Assembly (NCBI GenBank): GCA_943787405.1
Contig: CALSMH010000003.1
Coordinates: 386,218 to 450,217, forward strand
From: an uncultured Nitrosomonadaceae bacterium
GTDB taxonomy: Bacteria > Pseudomonadota > Gammaproteobacteria > Burkholderiales > Nitrosomonadaceae
Length of the DNA stretch: 64,000 nucleotides
Reading direction: 5' to 3'
The notes beneath the pieces are model-generated. The model ran no database searches. It saw nothing but the letters and a program-made list of their open reading frames with translations, and was not told the origin of the DNA. The position numbers were made by a program, and so were the translations under genes. This document shows positions 49,975 through 57,414 of this stretch, in pieces (position 1 is the stretch's first letter; every line of letters begins with the position of its first letter).

Positions 49975-51194
49975 TAACTTTCCTTGTAAAACAATCGTCC
50001 CGGCCAACCTGATGCGGTATAAGTCTTCTTTCCGGCCAACCGCCAACTTAACTCGAACAAGAATTTACGCGCAGCTCTTGGTCCTCTTCTCCTACCCCAA
50101 ACCATTGTGCATGGAATCAATAGCAAAATTTTGATGAATCTTAATGTTACACCAGTCTCATGCCTCTTTTCGAGTAGTTTAAATTTTTCGAAATCTATTC
50201 CGCTTTTTCCATCAGTCATCAGCGCCTTATGTTTTATAGCGGCATCAAGTAGTTTACCAAAGCGCATTTCATAGGTATGTTCGCCCCGCGTTCTGAGATA
50301 ACCAGCCATCGCTAAGCGGTCCCTTTCTTCTGGGTTTTCGATAAAATATTTGATCTTTTTTTCAATATCTAAAATGCCGTCGAACACCGCAACTTCTTCG
50401 TTAATCCGGTAGTAATTATCCAGTCCCTCAGAATATTCAGTCATAAGGAATCCACCTGCACCAGGCACTTCGAAAATCCTTGCCTTGATCTGGCGGCTTC
50501 TACCAGGCACAATTCCATTCATCACAATTCCAGAATCGCCAAAATTCAAATTGATGAAAGAATTACGCATGATTTTTGGAATTTCCTCCGCAGCAACAGC
50601 CCCCCTTTCCCAGCCATGCCCAAAACATTCCACCTTTATTCCGCGTTCTGCCAGTGCAGATATCCATTTAAAACGGTTTCCATAGGCGGTCCCTATAAAC
50701 GAAACCGGATACTGACATTGCGCAGATGGAAGAGGTTCTGCAAGGCTATCAGAATTTGCTGCCCATTGGGTCAAAACAAAATTGTCATGCCCATCTCGTT
50801 TAGATTTTAGGATTGCATCTAGGTCGGTAGTCGCATACAGGTGAAAAGAAGGCGCAATGAATCTTGAAAGCTGCTCGTACTTCCAGGAATCATCAGTAGA
50901 CCAATTTATAATGACTGCATTTGTCCCTTCACGCACCAATTGCAAAGTTTCGGGCCATATCTCATAAGTAAGTTGCACACACAAGATAAAATCCGGTTTT
51001 TCTACGTGCACTTTATCAAGAAACTGGCGGTTTAGGTCGGCAAAATCACGGTATGAGTCACGGTTGAAAGATTCGAAGAAAACAACCTCATGACCCAAAT
51101 TGCGTAGTGCGGGAAGAAAATTAACATATTCGTAGCACCCACCCCGTACAGGATTGCCATAATTATGCTCGCCAAGAACACAAAATATTTTCAC
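49974..51194 (-). CDS. CgeB-like glycosyltransferase family protein
   Basis: This 406-aa GT-B-type protein resembles the CgeB/spore-maturation-like family. It has an N-terminal fold with FCVLGEHNYGNPVRGGCYEYVNFLPALRNLGHEVVFFES, and a C-terminal domain with FIGTAYGNRFKWISALAERGIKVECFGHGW. The acceptor-facing GRSRQIKARIFEVPGAGGFLMTEYSEGLDNYY motif is characteristic. It likely transfers a sugar to a surface glycan. It overlaps the next gene by one base. Confidence 0.85.
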   Translation of the reverse strand: MKIFCVLGEHNYGNPVRGGCYEYVNFLPALRNLGHEVVFFESFNRDSYRDFADLNRQFLDKVHVEKPDFILCVQLTYEIWPETLQLVREGTNAVIINWSTDDSWKYEQLSRFIAPSFHLYATTDLDAILKSKRDGHDNFVLTQWAANSDSLAEPLPSAQCQYPVSFIGTAYGNRFKWISALAERGIKVECFGHGWERGAVAAEEIPKIMRNSFINLNFGDSGIVMNGIVPGRSRQIKARIFEVPGAGGFLMTEYSEGLDNYYRINEEVAVFDGILDIEKKIKYFIENPEERDRLAMAGYLRTRGEHTYEMRFGKLLDAAIKHKALMTDGKSGIDFEKFKLLEKRHETGVTLRFIKILLLIPCTMVWGRRRGPRAARKFLFELSWRLAGKKTYTASGWPGRLFYKES

Positions 51195-51197
51195 GGC

Positions 51198-51260
51198 TTA
51201 ACGAACTGAAACATCTGATTGCGCGGCCACGACTAAAATTTTTTTATCTTTAAGTTCCAT
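51198..51260 (-). CDS. 20-codon ORF, leader peptide or truncated gene start
   Basis: ATG at 51260 is preceded by AGGAT and encodes MELKDKKILVVAAQSDVSVR before TAA, 3 bp upstream of the CgeB-like gene. The peptide looks like the first beta strand of a Rossmann or GT-B protein (KKILVVAAQSD), so it may be the stub of a lost gene, or a short upstream ORF coupled to the next gene. Support is limited to the ribosome binding site and peptide character. Confidence 0.35.
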   Translation of the reverse strand: MELKDKKILVVAAQSDVSVR

Positions 51261-51601
51261 AAGATCCTATTTTTGGAACCTTGGTGTCCCAAATACTTTC
51301 CTAAGATAATAATAATAAATCTCTTCAAGTCACCCCAGTATTCAATTTTTCTCTTGAAGATAGCCATAAAATTAGAATGAATAGGTTCACAGAAAAAACC
51401 GCAATTAAATAAATTTATTCTACTTTCAATCGGATAACAAGGATAAAAATTACTATTTTTTCACTAGTACCGTGGCAATTTAATTATGAAACATAATGTA
51501 CGCGAGTAGCGCGCTCTAAAATCCTCCACCTTCAAGAAGAAAGCGCAATGAAGGACTGAATACACAGTAATTTATGAATACGATACCAAGGCATATACCT
51601 T
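51261..51601. other. 341-bp AT-rich intergenic region
   Basis: This gap lies between two glycosyltransferase genes on the same strand and is much more AT-rich than the genes beside it. I see no ORF with a good ribosome binding site, no strong hairpin with a T-run and no clear promoter. It may be a scar of gene loss or insertion, in line with the other scars in this locus. Confidence 0.4.
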
Positions 51602-52486
51602 TTAACGCATAATACATCTGAGCCCTATCAAAATAATCTCTTTGAAGATATGTACTACATGCCAAAGCCTCAACTGCCAATAGTTTCCACCAATAAGCTT
51701 TACAATATATTCATGCGCCCTAAAAATTGCCTTTTTTGTTTTCCAATTAAAAGGCATGGGGTCACTGGATATCCTACCTGAAGCGTCAAGATGCATCCAT
51801 AGTCGAGTCCCTTGCTTCTTCCATAATACGGAATGTGCAAGGTCTTCACAGAATGCTTTTCCTGCAAATGGATAATAATCTTCAGTGACCAAATCTTCCC
51901 GATGACAAATCACGCATCCCCCTGGAAGCCACTGCGTTTCAAACAAGCCGGGTTCACAGTATCTGGGATCAACTGCAAATGCTATCCCTGCGGGAGATAT
52001 CACGCCCATTCGTTTAATTCCCCATGGAGCTCCACAGATCAAAGAAGCATACAAACTATGTAGCCACCCAGACACCCCAGCATGGTATTCGGTAACGTAT
52101 TGCCCCGTAGAAAGGAGACGGAACAAAGGTGCCATTGCATGGCCATGCCCGAGTTGTCCCAATTTTTGTACAAGCAGCCGAAGATCGTCCGGTCTCAACA
52201 CGATATCATCGTCTAACTGAAGCATAAGTGGCTGACATGCGCGCTGTAGACCATATGCTCTCTGCGCGACCTGCCCACGACATGGTGTTTTAATAATTTT
52301 CACATTCTTCATCGAAAGATTCTCAGCACAAGAAGAATCCTCTTCTGGAATACAAACCAGAATCTCAGCAGGTATTTTCTCACCGCTATTTAAATATAAA
52401 ATCGTATCCAAAAGCGTCTCACCACCCAAGGTCGCAATTACGACCGACAATGGGTAAAGTTCTTGTTTGTAGTGTGTTTCAGCCAT
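51602..52486 (-). CDS. glycosyltransferase, GT2 family
   Basis: This is a 294-aa GT-A glycosyltransferase: PLSVVIATLGGETLLDTILYL at the start, PLMLQLDDDIVLRPDDL with the DXD metal site and GGCVICHREDLVTEDYYPFAGKAFCEDLAHSVLW in the acceptor half. Its first 20 bases of coding sequence and its upstream 160 bp are repeated at 54628-54790, where only the first codons of this gene remain. The substrate is unknown. Confidence 0.87.
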   Translation of the reverse strand: MAETHYKQELYPLSVVIATLGGETLLDTILYLNSGEKIPAEILVCIPEEDSSCAENLSMKNVKIIKTPCRGQVAQRAYGLQRACQPLMLQLDDDIVLRPDDLRLLVQKLGQLGHGHAMAPLFRLLSTGQYVTEYHAGVSGWLHSLYASLICGAPWGIKRMGVISPAGIAFAVDPRYCEPGLFETQWLPGGCVICHREDLVTEDYYPFAGKAFCEDLAHSVLWKKQGTRLWMHLDASGRISSDPMPFNWKTKKAIFRAHEYIVKLIGGNYWQLRLWHVVHIFKEIILIGLRCIMR

Positions 52487-52619
52487 TACATCCTCTTAAT
52501 TTTTCACAACGAAATATAATTGCATCTACTGAATCAGTGTGGCCAACTTGCCTACATTTAAAGCAGTGAAAAATGTCTCGCAATATTTCCGTGCTTGTCC
52601 GAAATCTGATCCTAACTGA
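52458..52619. repeat. direct repeat copy A (junction of two glycan genes)
   Basis: This 162-bp segment is nearly identical to 54628-54789, with four mismatches that I can count (positions 52505, 52530, 52540, 52599). It covers the first codons of the GT2 gene, the 39-bp spacer and the 3-prime end of a gene homologous to the 509-codon gene at 54696-56225. Identity falls off beyond 52620. Confidence 0.92.
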
Positions 52620-52645
52620 GTATTAGGTATCTCAAGGTCTGGAAG
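52526..52645 (-). pseudogene. 3-prime fragment of a homologue of the 509-codon glycan gene
   Basis: Read on the minus strand, this fragment encodes 39 residues and a stop that align with the C-terminus of the protein encoded at 54696-56225: TQLGSDFGQARKYCETFFTALN versus VQLGSDFEQARKYCETFFTALN. Differences include E to G, A to T and R to Q near the end and more upstream. An in-frame stop lies directly upstream, and there is no start. It is a remnant left by the rearrangement that brought in the two genes upstream. Confidence 0.88.
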
Positions 52646-52673
52646 TTAAAAGGATATGATACAAAAAATCAAC

Positions 52674-53480
52674 TTAGCTAACTGCTTTCTCAAAAAGATA
52701 CTTTATGTGCGTTTTTGCGTAAAATCTATTTTTCCATTTTATATAATCTAAAAGTTTCGGTAAGATAAAGGTTGTGCCATGCTTAAACCAATGGTTCTTA
52801 AATGACAAATCCATGTGTTTGAATGGCGTGAGGGATTCAGAATAGTAATCGACGTAAAGCGACTTTCTTTTTATATCACCGTTATCCTTAAGCCTATCCA
52901 CTCCGTGAAAGCTATAGGGAGTATGAAGAAATATTACCGCTCTGTTTGGCATATAATCCACTTTAGATTTTGCCTCGCTACCAGTTTGATTAAAAAATAT
53001 TGTAGATCCCCCAAAATCCACTCTCCAATCAGATGAAAGATAAATAATAATATTTAGAACATGCGGCAAACCAAGCTCCGGTTCATGAGAGTGATCTACA
53101 TGAGCACCAAGCAAACCATCAGATTCCATCTCATGATAATTTGCCAGAATTGTATTCCCGTTATGAGTAGTGACGAGAGTTTCAATACCGGTTAGTTCTT
53201 TTAAATTATCTACCCAGTTTTGGGTATTTAATTCAGCCACGATGTTCGATACCAGATCAGGTAATTGAGAATTTAAACTGATAGATTTATTCGATTCGAC
53301 ATTAGATGTGAAGTTTTTACCCATTACAAAATCGTTATTCTGCTGTAATTCTTCAGTTAATACCTTAAAATATTCCGGGTCAAAAAAATCGTCAAGAACG
53401 ACATAGGGAAAAGGACTCGCACTAAAAAAATCATTTTTTAGCTTTGAGAGTGATTTATATTTCTGATTAATAATTTCCAT
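52674..53480 (-). CDS. 2OG-Fe(II) oxygenase (prolyl-4-hydroxylase-like)
   Basis: This 268-aa protein has the iron-binding HxD...H set of 2-oxoglutarate/Fe(II) oxygenases: His-Val-Asp in LGAHVDHSHEPEL and the distal His in PYSFHGVDRLKD. A basic residue (RKSLYVDYYS) follows for 2OG binding. VLNIIIYLSSDW and GGSTIFF are typical of the P4H-like branch. In a glycan locus it may hydroxylate a sugar, a lipid or a protein side chain; this is inference. It is one of two genes held between direct repeats, and both are AT-rich. Confidence 0.87.
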   Translation of the reverse strand: MEIINQKYKSLSKLKNDFFSASPFPYVVLDDFFDPEYFKVLTEELQQNNDFVMGKNFTSNVESNKSISLNSQLPDLVSNIVAELNTQNWVDNLKELTGIETLVTTHNGNTILANYHEMESDGLLGAHVDHSHEPELGLPHVLNIIIYLSSDWRVDFGGSTIFFNQTGSEAKSKVDYMPNRAVIFLHTPYSFHGVDRLKDNGDIKRKSLYVDYYSESLTPFKHMDLSFKNHWFKHGTTFILPKLLDYIKWKNRFYAKTHIKYLFEKAVS

Positions 53481-53587
53481 TCAGATATTCCTAATATTCT
53501 AATCTTTAGTTTTTTGTTAGATTTAATATTTTAAATTCATACTTGGTTCAAATATATTAAGAATTAGGAATTTAGTTTTGCGACTGA

Positions 53588-54583
53588 CTATTTCTTCAAT
53601 ATTTTCTCTAAAAGTGAGAATATCTCCCTAACCTTCCATCTTTTCACATGACGGTTATCTGCTCGAAACGATTCTGTATTATTGCATAAAGCCATTTCAA
53701 AAGACGGGAAATAATAAATATCCGATTGTATGTTTTTTTGCAATTGGTGTACAACCGATCGAAGCTGGCACTTACCGGCGAACGATTGTGTTATTACATC
53801 TTGATCAATGAAAGTAGCATGAGCAGCAACAGGGCTTACCGTAATAATAAATTTAAGATCACTATTGAACTCTTTTAGCAGCTCAATAGCAGTGGTAAGA
53901 TCATTTAAATTCTGTGCAAAACCAAATTCCATAACACGAAATCTGTCTGGAAAAATCTCCCGCAATTTAGGCCTTGGTGCACTTCCCAAAACTAAAGATA
54001 TCTCGTTATCAATCCATCCTTCGTTCTGTCCAAGAGTAAGAACCAGAATTTTGCTATTTTTAAAGACATCACGGCTGGCAGCGCGATGGTTTTTAATACC
54101 AATTTCGGCCGCCTCCCGCGAAGTAAAATTACCAACAGAATATTCTCGGAGCGGATCAATAAATCCTTTGTCATTCTCCTCAATATATACCGGTACTGTA
54201 TCAGTAACTGAGTATTTTACAATTTGTAGAAAATTCTGAATGGTGTAAACCCTGCCCCAATTTGCAGAAGAATTGAAAACATTATTTTCGACATAGACAT
54301 ATTTCCCAATTCCTTTATCTTTGCCATTCATCATGAACGTTGCTAATTCTTCGGCGAAGCAAGTCCCAATAGACGATATTGTTGTATCCGGTTGAATCAA
54401 CAGGGTATTAAATCGTTTCTTCGTTGTAAGTTCAAGCGCTTTATTGAAATTAGTGCCAATAGGATATATCTGCGTATCAGTAAGCAGATGCTCCGGCATC
54501 CCAGCTAAAGGTTTTGGGAAATTTCTTGGCATAAACTCAAGAGCATCTCTTACATACCCTTTTAACAACTCTGCAATTTTCAT
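53588..54583 (-). CDS. GSCFA domain protein
   Basis: This 331-aa protein carries the GSCFA-family signature in SSIGTCFAEELATFM (about residues 71-85). Further matching parts are LVLTLGQNEGW (about 180-190) and FIITVSPVAAHATF (about 247-260). The family belongs to the SGNH/GDSL-like hydrolase superfamily and is found in glycan gene clusters, with esterase or acyl-transfer activity suspected. It is encoded upstream of the 2OG oxygenase on the same strand. Its true start near 54583 follows a truncated ORF at 54594-54656. Confidence 0.88.
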   Translation of the reverse strand: MKIAELLKGYVRDALEFMPRNFPKPLAGMPEHLLTDTQIYPIGTNFNKALELTTKKRFNTLLIQPDTTISSIGTCFAEELATFMMNGKDKGIGKYVYVENNVFNSSANWGRVYTIQNFLQIVKYSVTDTVPVYIEENDKGFIDPLREYSVGNFTSREAAEIGIKNHRAASRDVFKNSKILVLTLGQNEGWIDNEISLVLGSAPRPKLREIFPDRFRVMEFGFAQNLNDLTTAIELLKEFNSDLKFIITVSPVAAHATFIDQDVITQSFAGKCQLRSVVHQLQKNIQSDIYYFPSFEMALCNNTESFRADNRHVKRWKVREIFSLLEKILKK

Positions 54584-54593
54584 AAATTCAGCA

Positions 54594-54656
54594 CTATACC
54601 TTTGTTGAAATTTTCATAACCCTATACAGTTCTTGTTTGTAGTGTGTTTCAGCCAT
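54594..54656 (-). pseudogene. 5-prime stub of the GT2 gene at 51602-52486
   Basis: ATG at 54656 starts MAETHYKQELY, identical to the first eleven residues of the GT2 gene at 52486. It then runs into unrelated sequence and a stop (20 codons in all). Its upstream sequence is the same as that of the intact gene. This is the second broken end at the edge of the two-gene cassette. Confidence 0.9.
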
Positions 54657-54789
54657 TACATCCTCTTAATTTTTTACAACGAAATATAATTGCATCTACC
54701 GAATCAGTGCGGCCAACTTGCCTACATTTAAAGCAGTGAAAAATGTCTCGCAATATTTCCGTGCTTGTTCGAAATCTGATCCTAACTGA
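54628..54789. repeat. direct repeat copy B (junction of two glycan genes)
   Basis: This is the partner of 52458-52619, offset by 2170 bp in the same orientation. It contains the start of the stub GT2 ORF, the 39-bp spacer and the intact 3-prime end of the 509-codon gene. The DNA between the two copies holds the 2OG oxygenase and GSCFA genes. Confidence 0.92.
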
Positions 54790-56225
54790 ACATTTGATAT
54801 TTCAATGTTAGATAAAATTGCTCGATTAAATTCAGATACACTATTTACACTGACCCGCAAAATATCAAGTTCATAGAGTGGGTCTATGGTTAACTCGCCG
54901 GGAGATTGTAAATATATTGGCCGTAGCCCAGCCGCCACCGCCTGGACAATCGCCGTAGTTCCCCTATAAAGAGCCCAATGCGAACGGGAAAAATCTTCTT
55001 TTAGTGTTGCTTTAGACAAAATTATATTTCCTGGATGGTTTCTCAGCTTTGGATTTTGTGCTTTCAGAGATTCGAATGTCACTATCGGATGCAAGCGCCA
55101 GATAAATTCAACCTCAGGGTTAGCCCTGGCACATAAAATAGAATATTCAAACATGAGATTGCATTCACTCGGAATTCCTTCGGGAAGCACCAAACAGACT
55201 TGGCCGGCAGAATGATCACCTTGGCCTGTATATGTCCGGTGCTCAGGATTCGTTGTACTTTCTTTGAAGCATCTATTAGATCCAAGAACAGATATCGGAA
55301 TCCCTTCCAGACCTGGCGAGGATTTGAGTTGAGCGCAGGATACTTCACCGGCTGTCAGTATCTGATCAGGATTGTACTTAGGTGCAAGGCACCGCCGAAT
55401 GGCGTGTTGTAAGCGAAACACCGCGGCGTGCTGATAGCTAATACACAGCACACTAGGGTGTGCACTACGAGCAGCAGCAAAAACCACCCGCTCCCAAGCA
55501 TGCCCCTCATGAGTACCCACGATTACTTTCGGCTGCAACTTCGTTACCAAAGCATCAATCTGCCTGGACATTCTTAATGTTGTATGAGCACCTCCAGACA
55601 AGGCTTCCTCAGACGCCCGCGTAAGAACGCGCCGAGCCAAACCAAGTGGCTTTTGCCTAGCAAGCTGTCTCAGACGTGCTGCTTCTTTTTTAAGTTGGTT
55701 ATGAAGAGTAATTTCACCCCCAATACCAATCGTCCCGGAAAGAATTACTCTAGGTACGGCACCGTCAAACCACTTTGTTGCAAGCTCAGCACCTGACTGT
55801 CCTGTATGATTCATCAGAACTATAACTACTTTATGCCCCTGCTTGACTAATTCATTTGGCAAATTATCAAAATAAAAATCATCAGCCAAATTTACATGTG
55901 AAACATTAATTAGATGGGAAACAAGCAAGACATCTGTTTGTATGACAAAATCCTGCGGCCCATACCATAACATTCCATCAGAGCGGATTGATTTGCCAAA
56001 TTGATACAGCCACCAAACTTTGTTTCGAAACAAGCGCAGCCATCGCTGAAGGGTCACTTTTGCACCACTTTTGTTTACGGCAATTTCTTTATAACTTTTT
56101 AGAAATACCGGGTGCTCACGAACAACATGCAACCATGGTATTGATACGCGCTCTATCGTTGAATCTGCCGCCAATAAAATATGGTCACATGCAACGCAAA
56201 TCGAACGGTAGAGCTCTTCTTTCAA
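54696..56225 (-). CDS. large glycan-locus protein, probable GT-B-fold transferase
   Basis: This 509-aa protein has no family I can name securely. The middle and C-terminal half (VIVGTHEGHAWERVVFAAARS, CISYQHAAVFRLQH, EFIWRLHPIVTFESL, HWALYRGTTAIVQAVAAGLRPIYLQSPGELTIDPLYEL) look like a GT-B-fold enzyme related to CDP-glycerol or capsule-type transferases, with the R-x-HP and G-T-A-I motifs. The start is TTG at 56225 with AAGGA 6 nt upstream; no ATG fits. That ribosome binding site lies inside an istB remnant, so the N-terminus may have been trimmed by an insertion event. Confidence 0.75.
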   Translation of the reverse strand: MKEELYRSICVACDHILLAADSTIERVSIPWLHVVREHPVFLKSYKEIAVNKSGAKVTLQRWLRLFRNKVWWLYQFGKSIRSDGMLWYGPQDFVIQTDVLLVSHLINVSHVNLADDFYFDNLPNELVKQGHKVVIVLMNHTGQSGAELATKWFDGAVPRVILSGTIGIGGEITLHNQLKKEAARLRQLARQKPLGLARRVLTRASEEALSGGAHTTLRMSRQIDALVTKLQPKVIVGTHEGHAWERVVFAAARSAHPSVLCISYQHAAVFRLQHAIRRCLAPKYNPDQILTAGEVSCAQLKSSPGLEGIPISVLGSNRCFKESTTNPEHRTYTGQGDHSAGQVCLVLPEGIPSECNLMFEYSILCARANPEVEFIWRLHPIVTFESLKAQNPKLRNHPGNIILSKATLKEDFSRSHWALYRGTTAIVQAVAAGLRPIYLQSPGELTIDPLYELDILRVSVNSVSEFNRAILSNIEISNVQLGSDFEQARKYCETFFTALNVGKLAALIR

Positions 56226-56392
56226 AATAAATCCTTAGTCAGCTTGTCGTCAATGAACACATTACCCCATTCTGAGAAGATAAGATTGGTAGTAATAATT
56301 ACGCTAGCACGCTCATACAGTTTGGACAGCAAGTGAAACAAAGTCGTCCAACCTTTTGAGCCTGGTGCCTTGAGGGTAGGGTAAAAAAACAT
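56222..56392 (-). pseudogene. IS21-family istB remnant (56 codons)
   Basis: The minus strand reads FHLLSKLYERASVIITTN, then LIFSEWGNVF.DDKLT, the conserved C-terminal part of IstB, the AAA+ helper of IS21-family transposases. Only about 56 codons remain; the ORF starts just after the FkbM gene stop and ends at the start of the 509-codon gene. No transposase (istA) or terminal repeats are near. It is a scar of an old IS21-type insertion in the glycan locus. Confidence 0.88.
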
Positions 56393-56398
56393 ATTCTC

Positions 56399-57235
56399 TC
56401 AGTTCTGATCTAAAGTTGAGTTACCACGAATCCACAATTGATTGTATTGATTACCCTCACCCAGATCATATTTTCTGTACAATGACAGACCAGCATTTTT
56501 CAAATGTTGTTCTGTCTGTTCCGCTTGTTCCGCAAAGTCATCATTGATCTCAACTAACACACTCTCCACTTTATTTAACACATCGGAACCACCACGGAGT
56601 ATAAAATGCTCGATTCCATCAACATCTATTTTTATAAACTTAGGCAATGGTATTTCAAGCAATCTTACTGCATCATTCATGGACACCCCAATTGTTTGAA
56701 ACTCAAATACTTCATTCATCACATTACCGTTCTGGTCAAAACTCTCACCAAATGTGGATAACGCACCACCCCAATCTGTATTTGACATCCTGAACATACT
56801 TGATCCGATTTTATCACTGAGGGCAATTGGCACAATGGTAACTTTCTCCTGCAGTCCATTTGAAAAAATATTTCTCGCCAACAGCTCAAGATTGAAGACA
56901 GAGGGTTCATAAGCATAAACTCGGCAGTTTCGTGACTTGGCAGCGTACATTGTATACAGGCCAATATTCGCGCCGACATCCCACAATACAGATCCCACAG
57001 GAATAGTATCAATCCACTCCAGAGTCTCCGGTTCTTTGGTTGCAAATGTTGAAATTCTATATTGGTTTAACCAATTTGGAACCGTAAAGGTCATCTGATG
57101 AGAGCGATAGCTAACAACCTTTTTTTGATTCATCGTAGCATTAATTATTTGCTGGTAGAAATACCGGCCAAGATATGTTTTTGGAAGCCACGACACAATC
57201 CCAGCAATTAAAATTTTTATAAGATTTTTTATCAT
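56399..57235 (-). CDS. FkbM family methyltransferase
   Basis: This 278-aa SAM-dependent methyltransferase has VLWDVGANIGLYTMYAAKSRNCRVYAYEPS (about residues 83-112), which is the FkbM motif I region. It also has FIKIDVDGIEHFILRGG (about 203-219) with the acidic motif. FkbM proteins O-methylate sugars or polyketides, and in glycan clusters they methylate surface sugars. An N-terminal hydrophobic segment (residues 5-18) may tether it to the membrane. It precedes the istB remnant by a few bases. Confidence 0.9.
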   Translation of the reverse strand: MIKNLIKILIAGIVSWLPKTYLGRYFYQQIINATMNQKKVVSYRSHQMTFTVPNWLNQYRISTFATKEPETLEWIDTIPVGSVLWDVGANIGLYTMYAAKSRNCRVYAYEPSVFNLELLARNIFSNGLQEKVTIVPIALSDKIGSSMFRMSNTDWGGALSTFGESFDQNGNVMNEVFEFQTIGVSMNDAVRLLEIPLPKFIKIDVDGIEHFILRGGSDVLNKVESVLVEINDDFAEQAEQTEQHLKNAGLSLYRKYDLGEGNQYNQLWIRGNSTLDQN

Positions 57236-57414
57236 TGATTTCAGCTGTATGTTAATTTAGTCGGCAATGTAATAATACAATTATATATTTCCGTCTTAGT
57301 TCCCTAGCTATCTGTCGAATTTAAGCTGCAACTCAGTGATTTATTAAAGCAATTAAAATTATCATTGAGAATAATATATTTAATATAATTAATATTTTGT
57401 GATGAAAAATACGT

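Noticed and set aside
49975-50046. longer start of the GT2 gene at 49162
   Set aside because: The extra 24 residues overlap the upstream CgeB-like gene, while the ATG at 49974 forms a TAATG coupling and begins directly before the VSVIIPCYR motif.
57236-57414. search for a further IS remnant upstream of the FkbM gene
   Set aside because: All three minus-strand frames are interrupted and no recognisable peptide appears.
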